Of a DNA stretch of 64,000 nt, positions 48,429-58,992 are shown piece by piece. Source of the DNA: Alisma plantago-aquatica (lineage: Eukaryota; Streptophyta; Magnoliopsida; Alismatales; Alismataceae); NCBI GenBank assembly GCA_963693085.1, contig OY856409.1:504823303-504887302 (forward strand). Reading direction: 5' to 3'. Each line of letters begins with the position of its first letter. Within the stretch, counting starts at the first letter, position 1. The notes under the pieces are model-generated. The model did no database searches. It had not been told where the DNA came from and saw only the letters and a list, made by a program, of their open reading frames with translations. The position numbers and the translations under genes were made by a program.

Positions 48429-50795
48429 AGAATGAAAAGACGCAGTCAGCTATGTCTCCACTTACTGATGATGTCTGCAATGAAGGATTAACTCATGGGA
48501 GTATGACAGGTAAAATAAAAAATTACGTCATTGAATATCTTAGAGCCGCTCATATCATCATTTTAGTTGCAGGTACTTCCAAAAGACCAAAAGGAGGGTA
48601 TCTTGGCTCAATAAATGATGATTGGGGGTGTTCAAATGCAAAAGAAGGACTTAGAAACAGTAAAACTGTGGCAGGATCAGCTGCAAATAACAATAGAAGT
48701 TCTTCTTTGAACCTTGCAAAAGAAAAAAAATCTTATGTGTCAAATGATGGAGTTGGTAAAAGTCATGTGGTGGCAAACTCAAATATTGCTAGAGAAGAAA
48801 GTCATTCTAAAAGACACTTAGAAAAAAAAAACTCATCAAGGAGTGCATGTAAAAGCAAGTATGCAACGTTTCGTAAATGATGTCAGTAACAATCAAGAGG
48901 TTGAAATTGATAAATTAGATAATGATCAACATTCTGTTGCTGAGTCTCCTACTTTTGATCAAGGGCAGAGTGAAGGTAAGAAAATTTAGATACGAAGATG
49001 CATTATATTTTTCACAAACGATTACTTAATTATATGTGTATAATATGTATATCCTTGTAAATGCTTGCATCATATTCATGATTTTGTATGGGGAGCTACA
49101 AATAAAAAAACAAGGGGCTATTCTAAGTGTATCTGATTATGGGGTAAGACAGGGGATAAAAAGTTGCCAATTACTTTGGATGAGAATGGAGATCCAATAG
49201 GGCCACATCAGAATGACCTGTCTTCCTTTTTGGGAACTGTTGCTAGAAATTCTGATCTTGCACCATTAAACTATCTTGATTGGTGACAAGTACATGTGGA
49301 AAACAAAACCGCTATATGGAATTATGTGGAGGTAATTCTAGTCTTAGAGATATAATACAATGTTGTGAATTTTTTATTTAAAAATTATTCTTTTGTTACA
49401 GACCAAGTTTGTTATCGACATAAAGGGGAAGAATTCAGTTTTGCAAACAGTGAGGGATTGTTGGAGAAACTTCAAAGCGGATATTAAAAAAAACCACTAC
49501 ATGCGGTACAAAGAAAAATCTGACCGACTTAATGATTGCCCCTCCCGTGTTGATCCTGATGAATGGAAATTTCTTGTGAATTTTTGGGATTCTGACGATG
49601 GAAAGGTAAAATAATTTATTCCTCAATTTTGTAGAATTTAATAGTGTATATTGCATATAATTATATTATAATGCATTGTATGTAGTTAAGGAGTGCTAAA
49701 AACATTATGAGCAGAAAGTTCGTAACGACAAGACATACATCGGGATCAACACCGTATGCTTGTTTGAAGGCTAATGTGAGTTATCTTCTGGTTGAAATCT
49801 ACATTACACTTTCTTACTACTATGCTCAGATATGCTGCTACTATTACAAACAGTTACAAGAGAAGAAAAACGGTGGCAATGTTAGCAGATTAGACTTGTT
49901 TAAGGCCACCCATTTGAAGAAGGATGGTACTGCTGTGGATGCAAAACCTGCAAAATTGATTGTAAGCAATCATTTAACAAATTTATTTTTTATTTAATGA
50001 AAATATTCTCATTAATATTGTATGTAGGACAAGATGAATGTGGCACTTGCAAGTAATGATGAAAATCTCGATGAAGATGAGATATTTGATCATATTTTGG
50101 GCCCAAAGAAGATTCCTGTGAAACATGCGATTCATGTGTCTCATAATGTATATGAAAATAAAATCACAGACTTAGAACTGGTTGTTGATGCTCATACCCA
50201 GATATACGAGGCTCAACAAAAGGAGTTGTTAGAAATGAAGAAAAATTTTGAAAATCTTGAAGCTATGATGCTGAGAAATTCTAACCTGAGTGCTTCGTTT
50301 CAGCCGAACGAGGTAAATCTTCAAATTCTTATAATGTGATTACATAATAAAATTGATTTTCTTATAGTAAACTATTTATTTTGTAGAATATCACAATGAC
50401 CACCAATGAAAGACTACCCAGACCAAATCAATCGAGTAGTGAAACACCCATTACCGAAGGACAGGTTATTATATCCAAACATTTATTGATTAATTTTTTC
50501 AATCTGATTTTTAGGTATAACCAATGTTTGATATAATCTTTATAAATTTAAAGGTTGTTTCCTTGTTAATTTTTCAGGATGGGAATTCAATTGTAGCACG
50601 AGGACACATTACTTCTACAAGTCCAACTTATGTCATAGGAGGAGCACTGTTGGGGTCCTCATTTGCTGTCGTTTCCATTACTGTACCAATCCAACCTCAA
50701 GAGCAGTTGATTAGGCCTTTTGGTCAACACCAAGTCATTGAGGATGTAATTGGGACAGTGATAGCTTGGCCAAAGAAATTACTCATTGTTAGGTA
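48429..50795 (+). pseudogene. CACTA TNPA-like protein (Transposase_24 / plant transposase Ptta-En/Spm family)
   Basis: Exon-like blocks split by AT-rich GT-AG introns. An N-terminal block with TSKRPKGGYLGSINDDWG; an acidic block; LPITLDENGDPIGPHQNDLS with a stop in NYLDW-stop-QVHVENK; then TKFVIDIKGKNSVLQTVRDC and DPDEWKFLVNFWDSDDGK, the hallmark of this family; SRKFVTTRHTSGSTPYACL; LFKATHLKKDGTAVDAKPAK; a coiled-coil-like segment around 50160-50280 (EAQQKELLEMKKNFENLEAM); and the end block SPTYVIGGALLGSSFAVVSI ... VIAWPKKLLIV. TNPA-type proteins bind subterminal repeats. At least one stop and one frameshift (near 48880) break it. Confidence 0.82.
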
Positions 50796-50870
50796 ACATT
50801 TTATAAATTAATCTCAATACTAAAAGTGCACTTCTTGATTATTTATGCATCATTGTAGGTGAACCATTTG

Positions 50871-52951
50871 GAGACGTGGAAACCAAGAGTAGCAGTCATT
50901 TGATCAACATAGAGATTCACATATCATATGAATCCATAGGATTTAGTAAAAATAGAAGTCAACCATTCTTTATTATATTTAGTTGGTTTTCAATAAATGT
51001 GGATGTCACACATATTGTAGTACCATTAATTATTTCATTGTCTTGATTTTAAATTCAAAGGAAAAATTCTTATAGATCATTCGCTATCTATTTCCCATGC
51101 ATCAAATGATTGTCATGTTATTATAGTTACTGAACAAGTGGCATGTATGGTTCTGGTTGAAGATCGCATATGTTAGTCATGCTAATGTTTGATACGCATA
51201 TGGATGTATAGTCTCTTATAATCCAATGGCCAGTACATATCCCTTTCCTTTATATTGTGTATGTGGCATGACATTTAACTTTTAACATATTTTTCCAATA
51301 GTTTTCAATTATTAGTAGCTTCTTCCTGTATTGGTTTGTCTTTCTCATCCACCTATTGGTTATGCTTATTGTAGTCAGTAATTTAAACTTTAAACAATTT
51401 AGCTATTTAGTCATCATAATGAAGCATCTGCTCAGAAATTCAAATTCTGACTGACTATACCTTTTGCATCTACATTCTGCAATCTTCGATTAACTTTGTG
51501 TCCTTGGAAGATTTTGTCTTTAAAAATGTAAAATTTTGTCGAATTCTCACAATGCCTTTGTAGTACATACATGGGACTTCCTTCAGAGCTTCACTCATGG
51601 TTGATTGGGCATGGCACGTCCTTGATATATCCTCACTAGAAGCATCACATCGTAAGTAAATCATGGCCTCATGGATGAGCTCACCTGTGTTAGGTGACAT
51701 TATGTGAACTGCCAACATATTATCTCTTTCTATCTCTACAGGTATCTTGACCTCACCCTAAGCATCATCAGGCTCTGCTCAGGCATGGTCGAGCTACATC
51801 TTTGTTGGATTCATTGCTATTGATCTGTGTAGCTTTTTTCTTTCAAACCTGGTTTAACATTACAATCTTTTAAGTAGTCTTGGTTGCTTCTTAGCCCTTG
51901 ACGTAGATTTAGTAGGTTTAGTAACCTCTTGGAATGTCTGCCATTTGGTTTCATGAGTGGGACTTTTGGTTTGATGAAATTTGGTTTAAAATGGCTGTTG
52001 CGATCTAATTTGTAGGGCCTGTTGTTGGTTCAAATCTTTAATCATATTAATTTGTTGTTGATCCTTAACTGTTTTGTGAAAAATTGGTAGCCTTCTATTG
52101 ACATGTAACTTTTTTTCTGGTTGATTTTACATGTAGTTTCTATCCATTTCTGTAGTTCATATTATTTGTTGTCTAAACAATTTTACTATATCATCTTTTG
52201 TGTCTTGTTGAATCTATATGCTCCTCGGATTCACAAATCTAAGATAAAGCTATCTAGGTCCAGGTTCATAAGATAGATGATGGCGTTAATGATATACCTC
52301 TGTTGAAGAAGACAACATTTCACTATGCTATGGGAGTATGAGACTTTAGAACGAGTTGCCACAGTATGCTCTTTTTCCCAGGAGTTGTGGAATTTAGTAT
52401 TTCTGGTCACTTCTCTGTTTCAGCTAGAAGGAAAAGGGACTTGATAGTCTTTTGTATTCCTCTGAGCTTTTTTTATATAGAGATTGACTAGGCTCTGTTC
52501 AATCTTTTGGTCCTCTTGTTCAGGGGGAGTTTGATGAATGAATAGGTAGGAAAGAGTTGCTCTTTGCCAAGCCAATCTATATATATATCCATCTTCTCTT
52601 ATTATCTTGGTTAGAAATGTGGAAAAGGTAGCTTTTTTTTCTTGTTTGGTAATCAAGTGATTATGGAATGTTCCTCTTTTTCTTAGTTGATATAGAATGA
52701 CTAGAGGCCAGGAATAGAGCAATTCTTTGAGGAGATTGAGTTGTGTGTTGCTTCCTTGAGGTTTCAATTGCCCAATTATACAGGGGTGTCTGATGCAGCT
52801 CATGGCAAAAATGCAGGTTGTGCATGTTTTTTTTCTGGATAGTTGTTGCAACTATGGAACCACATGTTCGCTCTTTATTGGACTCCATGTTTTAGGTATC
52901 CATAAACTGCAACAACTAGGTGGCTAGTGGAGCCATATTTAGGTATTCAAT
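50871..52951. other. Unrecognised non-coding stretch between CACTA genes and TOR fragment
   Basis: About 2.1 kb, AT-rich, without a long frame on either strand. The 82-residue minus frame at 51470-51718 and the 143-residue minus frame at 52420-52851 show no domain I recognise. Short T-rich runs followed by AG resemble intron sequence, so parts could be TOR introns or other captured gene pieces. No CACTA right terminus was found here. Confidence 0.5.
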
Positions 52952-53016
52952 GGAGCCATAGCAATGGGGCCAACTATGGAACCACATGTTCGCTCTTTAT
53001 TGGACTCCATGTTTTA
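52849..53016 (+). repeat. 46-bp direct duplication of TOR exon sequence (offset 122 bp)
   Basis: CAACTATGGAACCACATGTT through CCATGTTTTA occurs at 52849-52894 and 52971-53016. The second copy sits in the readable exon; the first is followed by GGTATCC and has lost context. Confidence 0.9.
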
Positions 53017-53349
53017 TGCTAATTTATCGCCTACCCTTGTTGAAGCTCTTGGTCAAATAATTACAAGGTTATATTTGATCTATTTATTTTATTTTATTGC
53101 ATCTTTGCGCTGTCATTTCTTACCGAGTGTTTTATGTGCAGTATTCCATCTATACTTCCAACTGTGCAATAGAGACTATTGGATTGCATTTTAGTTATAC
53201 TTTCAAAAGCTCCATACACTCATCAAAGAGCTGGTATCACTGTGAAATGTGTTAATATGGCAAACCCCCCTTTGTAGCTCTTGGATAATAGTGGCCCTGC
53301 ACTTGTTAAGCTTGCTTTGACAACTCTTGCTCGCTTCAACTTCCAAGTC
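52952..53349 (+). pseudogene. TOR: Fragment of plant TOR kinase gene (N-terminal HEAT-repeat region), intron retained
   Basis: Exon 1 part reads AMGPTMEPHVRSLLDSMFY and LSPTLVEALGQIIT. A GT-AG intron of 74 bases fits 53068-53141; exon 2 continues IPSILPTVQ, TAG (53170-53172), RLLDCILVILSKAPYTHQRA, TAG (53275-53277) and SGPALVKLALTTLARFNFQ. This order and wording match the conserved N-terminal HEAT segment of plant TARGET OF RAPAMYCIN (compare VRDLLD..., SIPSLLPTVQDRLLDCI and ALVQLALQTLARFNFK). TOR is the growth-regulating Ser/Thr kinase; this piece is only about 100 residues of about 2,470, has two stops and lacks FAT and kinase domains. The retained intron means DNA-level copying, not retroposition. 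It lies downstream of the CACTA genes on the same strand. Confidence 0.78.
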
Positions 53350-53896
53350 ATTTGTGTTTTATCTCTGAAAGTAAGGTGGCTTTCTTGTGATAGATCTGCC
53401 ATGTTATAATGTAAAATATATCGATCGAATAGGTACATTCATGTGAATTTTCTATTCGTACAGGAAATGAGTCCTATATCATAGATGTGATCATCCCAAA
53501 CAATACTAATTTTGATTTTATTCCAGGACACACGACTTTTCATCCAATGAGTATCAGGATAGGCCAATGATTATTCTTTTGCAATTAAATTAGTTTTGGT
53601 ATTCTATTGACGTGTTGAAGATGACAGTTTTGCAACCCAGTCCCTCAGTAGATAACTACCATGGAGCAAACTCACCTGCACAAAGTCATGCTCCCTCCAT
53701 TATAAAGTGGGTACTGGAGACTACTTTCATCATTCAACTGCCTTTTCTATAGGCAAAATGATATGGTTATCACACCTGAATTTATATTTTATAGGGAAGC
53801 AGGTAAGTCATTGATTTGAGCTTTGAAGTTTAATCTTTTCGTGAGTCGGACATGTATGCTTCAGCTTCATTTAATATGGTATTTTATTATATTCTC
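53350..53896. other. Unrecognised sequence between TOR fragment and family E array
   Basis: AT-rich, no convincing frame. It may be further decayed TOR intron or exon sequence. It ends at the target duplication GAAAC. Confidence 0.45.
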
Positions 53897-53901
53897 GAAA
53901 C
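53897..53901. repeat. 5-bp target site duplication, left copy (family E array)
   Basis: GAAAC before TGTTGGTATG; matched at 63619-63623 after the last LTR. Confidence 0.85.
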
Positions 53902-54194
53902 TGTTGGTATGTATGCCCTGAGAGCCAATCATGTGATGATTGGTGGGATACATTAAGATTGATTTGATAAACATCAAAGGCAAGCGTCCAATTCTTTCTG
54001 GTTCAGTCATATGAGATAGTGATAGAACAGATTGAATGTCTAGAGAATGACAGTACTCAATGACGTGTGCCTTCAGGTTCATGACCTGAACGATGAGATC
54101 ATACGGATGCTAAGAGTTTGTACATTCTTGATATGTCCCTAGTCGGATGTCATTGTGGAAGGTAGATAGACGACAACAATGACACACAAGACTA
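53902..54194 (+). repeat. Truncated family E LTR (first 293 bp)
   Basis: Matches the start of the LTRs at 54468 and 61375, including a hairpin CCAATCAT-GTG-ATGATTGG (53925-53943). It breaks off at ...CACAAGACTA. Confidence 0.92.
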
Positions 54195-54467
54195 TATTCC
54201 ACTCATTGATTACAAGTCTGGAATCCTTGATCATGCAATGTGGCTAAAGGTTAGCAAAAGGAATACTAGATCGCATATTACGGCAACTCCATCTCATACG
54301 TGCGACGTACAGCGAAGAGATGTGAGACATGCAATTTGTACAGACTTTGGCAAGGTGTTGTCATTACTCACTATGTTGGCACTAGAGCACAATAACATGT
54401 GGGGCATGTCTGAAGATCACTATGAATATGATTCATGGGTGATTGGCTCGCAGTGCAAGTGGGAGTC
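54195..54467 (+). other. Remnant of family E internal region (3' end, with polypurine-like tract)
   Basis: TATTCCACTCATTGATTACA onward matches 61100-61374, the end of the full internal region. The junction with the LTR fragment has only two or three shared bases (TA), pointing to an internal deletion. The purine-rich end GCAAGTGGGAGTC is at 54455-54467. Confidence 0.9.
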
Positions 54468-55649
54468 TGTTGGTATGTATGCCCTGAGAGCCAATCATGT
54501 GATGATTGGTGGGATACATTAAGATTGATTTGATAAACATAAAAAGGCGAGCTTCCAATTCTTTCTGGTTCAGTCATATGAGATAGTGATATAACAGATT
54601 GAATGTCTAGAGAATGACAGTACTCAATGATGTATGCCTTCAGGTTCATGACCTGAACGATGAGATCATACGGATGCTAAGAGTTTGTACATTCTTGTTA
54701 TGTCCCTAGTCGGATGTCATTGTGGAAGGTAGATAGACAACAATGACACACAAGACTAGATTGTGGTGTTGGTTGATGACAGAATCTCATTAGTCATGAT
54801 ATAGAGATATCAAACCAAACACATAGGTACTTGTTAGAGAACAAGGTACCGGACAGACCCACCGTGAGTTTGACACATGGAACCATGAGATGGTAGTCAG
54901 AGTCAGTACTCACAGTGATGGTGGTGAGTGTGATTCTTAGACCTGAAATCACTACACTCAACACACGTCGTTGGGCACACTTTGACATCATCAAACGCAG
55001 TCCTGAAACATGGGTTGTTATAAAGGTGATGATTGGGTGGCTTTGACACATGGGGCTTTTGAGGGGTGAGTGATAGATATGGGATTTGTCCCTCCTGAGG
55101 GAGTTTGATATCCATGGCCACTTGATGAGTAGGATTGAGAAAGGCGTGCACGCACGTGTGAGTCAGTATATGATACTGATGTCATACATATCTCTTCCAG
55201 TCTACTCTGAGATCAAGGAAATGAATGAACGTTGACAGGATGACTGTTCCATGCCTCGAGTTCATTCGGGATATCAGTGACAAAGGAATTATACATTCTC
55301 TGTAACACCATTCACGGATTGTAGGATGAAAGTTGTTCTCCAACTTTCTACTTTCACTTGGGTAGCACTAATGTGTGACTAGGCACCGCTCTTTTCTTGT
55401 GAAGTCATAAGTGTTATGGACTTTCACTGCCAACGTGAAATGGACCTGCAGGGTCACACACATAGGATTTAACCTGGAAGAGGAGTTTTGTCCATAAAGC
55501 AATGTTTAGATTGATTACTAAAGGAGTTTAGTAGTTCAATTAAACACTCAATCAGTCGATAGCTCAATATCGTATGGTTCAAGGTGTTGGACGCATTGAT
55601 TGGAGTATCGGATTGATTGAAATCGCAATTGACTGATTTTGCCCAACCT

Positions 55650-56050
55650 GTGCTCCCAACCGATCGGTTCATGTGATGAACCGGTCGGCTGAGGTTGCTG
55701 AACCGGTCAGCTAGAGTGTCCAGGCCGATCGGCTCATGCCCAGGTTGAAATGACCGGTTCAAGGGTTGAACCGATCGGCTCAACTGGTGCAACCCACCAG
55801 TTGGGAAAAGTCATGTCGGCAAGAATTTTCCTTTGGTTTCAAATTGCCCAATTCGATTGGGAATAATATTCGTATTCGATACCAATTGGGAAAGAAACAA
55901 GGAAAGTCTTTATGAGCCGAATTAGGACCATGAACCGATCGGTTCAGGGCACCAACCGATCGGTTGGAGTGCCCCAAACGATCGGCTCAGGTCCAACCGA
56001 TCGGTTCAGTTGTGAACCGATCATTTCATGTTGCGAACCGGTTGCTTTTT
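55650..56050. repeat. Cluster of AACCGATCGGTT palindromes (E 5' LTR)
   Basis: About a dozen full or variant copies (AACCGATCGGTT, AACCGGTCGGCT, GCCGATCGGCT, AACGATCGGCTC), several on each side of a unique spacer. Further copies lie in the leader at 57150-57345. Confidence 0.88.
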
Positions 56051-56128
56051 GTGGAAAATTCTCGAACCCTTCTACTCCAGCATTAGTCCTGCATTGCCCG
56101 GGATGGAGAACCCTGTCCCATGACTCTC

Positions 56129-56140
56129 ATATATATATAG
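56129..56140 (+). promoter_or_regulatory. Candidate LTR TATA box (family E, 5' LTR)
   Basis: ATATATATATAG followed by GGGTATTGGGGGCTTCTCGA. The same site in the 3' LTR is TATATATAG at 63058-63066. It lies just downstream of the palindrome cluster, as enhancer and core promoter would. Confidence 0.5.
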
Positions 56141-56691
56141 GGGTATTGGGGGCTTCTCGAAGAATAGCTCAGTGCAACCAGTTGCTCTACAAGTTGTCGT
56201 TCTCTCTGGTTTTGGTAACCGTGAGAGAGCCCGAGCAAGTGCTTCCCGCAAAAGGGAGGTGCAGCAAGGGAAGGACAACTACAGTTGCAACAGGAGGCAG
56301 GAGAGCGTGTTGGCGACTAGTACGTCAACAGGAGGGTGCGACTCCTTCCACTTCCTTATGGGACAAGGAGAGTGGAGTTCCAGGTGGTCCGTGTGGACTA
56401 CTACAGAGGCGGGAGGACACTGCCGCTTAGGAGGACAACTGTCATCCGACAGTCCAGTTCGAGTAGGAGTTGTCAGTCCCGATGCGACCAGGAGCTGCAC
56501 AGACACCGTCGAAGTCCGGAGTTGAAGACCGCGCATTGCGCGAGGTATTGTCGCCGAGCAAGCCTCGGGACAAGGTATGATTCCGCAAACCATCCTTTCC
56601 TATTATATAGACGTTGACGCGTTTCCTCGGTATGGGTTGGGGGAGAATTTTTTGTTTCCGCTGCCTTCTCTGTCTCCCCTAAAATCCAACA

Positions 56692-58137
56692 GTGGTATCA
56701 GAGCCACGTCAACTGCTCTATATTTTAGGAATATCGATATGATCGATTTTGGTTTGTCGCCTTTATTTATTGCATGCGATGTGAATAATATTGGTTTTAT
56801 GCATGTCCAATCCTAAATCCACAAATCCCAAATTACATATATGATATGTATTATTAATGTACTCGATACGCATCGCCCTTAAACGAGTTTTGTGGTGGAT
56901 GTGTGTAGCGTGATTATGGCCTATAAACCCCTATCTGTGTGTGGTTGTTTGTGGTTGCTTGCATCTCGGTCTGCGCACCGATCTTCCCTCTCTTATTCCC
57001 GATGTAACTCGAAATAATTCGAGATTCTTTCCTACCTTTGCTCCCCCCGAATGTAAATCGGGGTTTCTCTTTTAAAGCAATGTAATTAATAGAATAGGAA
57101 TTTATTTCCTGTTATGTCAAAGACCGGCGGACATCAAGACAACTGCTTAGATGGTCGGTTCAAGGAGTGAACCGATCGATTGACCTTCCAGATGGTCGGT
57201 TCAAGGAGTGAACCGATCGGTTGATGACCGGTTCGAGGAGCGAGACGAGCGGGTGGCGGACATGACGAGATGCACGACGACCAGGCGAACCGATCGGTTG
57301 GAGGAGCCAACCGATCGGCTGGTGGCACCCAGACGACCGGCTGGAGAGTACAGATCATTCATGTGATGAGTTGATCAACTCGGATGGAAAGGCACAGAGT
57401 TCATCTTGTACAGGTTGCATGTGATGTAGACCTAGATGACCGTGATTCCTCTTGGCTCGAGGAATCACATTAGGATGGCCATAATCATCGCTTTTTATCG
57501 TTTGTGCATGTTTTCTGTGGGATATAGCATGTATATGATACGTACTATGTATTGTGGTGATTGGATATGTATATGTATATAAAACCAAATCCCTCATTAA
57601 AATATTAAGTTTTAGATGCCTTCCAAATGCGACACACGTGAAAAGCTTGTTCGACCAAGTGTGGGCACACCCTAGCGTGGTGCACCGTCTACCTCGTGGA
57701 AGCGTGAAGGATGAATGTGTGGGTCTGCCCTAGCAGGGTGCAAGTTCATCGTGTTTGCTTTGGGTCGGACTTAACAAGGTGATCTAGATGGGATCTAGTA
57801 CCTTGAGGCATGGAGATGATCATTGCAAGGAGTTGTGGATGACATCTTATCAAGAGTTGCATATGATGCAATTGGCAAAAGTTGCCTACCTGAGAGATCT
57901 ATGTTGTGGGTGACAGCCCTAGCTGGTCCATGGCTTAGAGGATTTCAGGATCTTGCCCACTAGAAGGTTGTACGCTGCAATCTTCCGAATTGATGGTGAG
58001 GGCTATCAATTTGAAGTAAAATAGTGGGAGCGATAATTAATTAAAGACCTAATTATATCGTCAAACTTTCAAATCAATCAAATAAGTCAAAAATGAGTTT
58101 TGGACTAAAATTGCATATTTTCCTTTTTGTAGTTCAA
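56692..58137 (+). other. Family E leader with tRNA-iMet primer site (56693-56705) and further palindromes
   Basis: TGGTATCAGAGCC starts one base after the LTR. The rest is a long untranslated leader of 1.4 kb, containing repeats of GGTCGGTTCAAGGAGTGAAC and ACCGATCGGTT at 57150-57345. No gene visible before gag. Confidence 0.75.
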
Positions 58138-58992
58138 ATGGCAACAAACAACAACAACTTTTCTTTGCGATCGGTCCTTGACAAGGACAAACTAAATGGG
58201 ACAAACTTCCACGACTGGTATCGGACATTGAGAATTGTTCTCACTCAAGAGCATAAGCTCTATGTCCTGGATACTCCAATTCCAAAGGAACCCGCTCCTA
58301 ATGCACCAAGGACAGAAAGGGATGCTTACAAGAAGCATTCTGATGATGCCATTGATGCAAAGTGCTTGATGCTATGTTCAATGAACCATGAGTTGCAGAG
58401 GCAACATGAGAACATGGGTGTCATAGAGATGATTCTGCATCTCAGGAACATGTATGAAGATCAGGCACGGCAAGAGAGTTACAATGTTTCTAGGGCGTTG
58501 TTCAAGTGCGTCATGACAGAAGGAGATCCAGTTGGTCCTCACACACTCAAGATGATTGGGTATGTGGAGAACCTGCAGAGACTGGGATTTCCACTGAGCC
58601 AAGAGTTGGCTACTGACGTGATACTGCAATCATTGCCAGAATCTTACAGTCAGTTTGTGATGAACTACAACATGAACAACTTTGATAGGCCACTGTCAGA
58701 GTTGTTGGGCATGTTGAGGATAGATGAGTTACAGATGAAGAAGGACAAGCCTAAGTCTGTGATGGTGATCACGAGCAAGAAAGGCAAGTCCAAGCGCAAG
58801 GGCAAGGGCAAAGCTAAGAAAGGTTCTGAAGCTAGCCAGGAGTCCAAGCCATCTTCAGCTCTCAAGGCCAAGGGAGGCGTGACCAAGAAAGGAAATTGCC
58901 ACCATTGTCAAAAGCCAGGACATTGGAAAAGGAATTGTCCTCTCTACTTGGAAGAACAAAAGAAGAAGGAGGCGACTGAAACCTCTACTTAA
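58138..58992 (+). CDS. Copia family E gag (capsid-type protein with CCHC zinc knuckle), open frame
   Basis: 284 residues from ATG 58138 (MATNNNNFSLRSVLDKDKLN); an upstream in-frame ATG at 58093 would add 15. The order is a DUF4219-like start (KLNGTNFHDWYRTLRIVL), a UBN2/gag region (KCLMLCSMNHELQRQ, EMILHLRNMYEDQARQESYN, GFPLSQELATDVILQSLPES, NNFDRPLSELLGMLRIDELQ), a long lysine-rich linker and the knuckle CHHCQKPGHWKRNC at residues 254-267. Capsid and nucleocapsid of Ty1/copia particles, cytoplasmic. It is intact although the pol after it is ruined. Pol would be in the same transcript; here gag has its own stop at 58990-58992. Confidence 0.9.
   Translation: MATNNNNFSLRSVLDKDKLNGTNFHDWYRTLRIVLTQEHKLYVLDTPIPKEPAPNAPRTERDAYKKHSDDAIDAKCLMLCSMNHELQRQHENMGVIEMILHLRNMYEDQARQESYNVSRALFKCVMTEGDPVGPHTLKMIGYVENLQRLGFPLSQELATDVILQSLPESYSQFVMNYNMNNFDRPLSELLGMLRIDELQMKKDKPKSVMVITSKKGKSKRKGKGKAKKGSEASQESKPSSALKAKGGVTKKGNCHHCQKPGHWKRNCPLYLEEQKKKEATETST

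Larger units (their letters stand above)
42164..50870 (+). mobile_element. CACTA (En/Spm) DNA transposon; left end and both genes, right end not found
   Basis: Begins CACTACAAAAAAAAATG, the standard CACTA terminus, directly after TCT (possible 3-bp target duplication). It carries a TNP2-type transposase (44627-48150) and a TNPA/Transposase_24-type gene (48429-50795), both on the plus strand and both broken. The expected right terminus (T-rich followed by GTAGTG) and the continuation of the interrupted D-type LTR are absent up to 64000. The end given is only the last recognisable coding base. The element may extend beyond and enclose the TOR fragment and the E array. Confidence 0.85.
54468..56691 (+). 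repeat. Family E LTR, 5' copy of the complete unit (2,224 bp)
   Basis: TGTTGGTATG to AATCCAACA. It includes the ACCGATCGGT palindrome cluster (55650-56050), a TATA-like box (56129-56140) and a GC-rich stretch (56170-56580) with overlapping chance frames in several phases on both strands. Followed by the primer site. Confidence 0.92.

Noticed and set aside
55912..56617. Several overlapping frames of 90-170 residues in E LTRs (also 62819-63543)
   Set aside because: They lie in LTR sequence, overlap in several phases and both strands, repeat in both LTRs and have no domain; they arise from the GC-rich composition.
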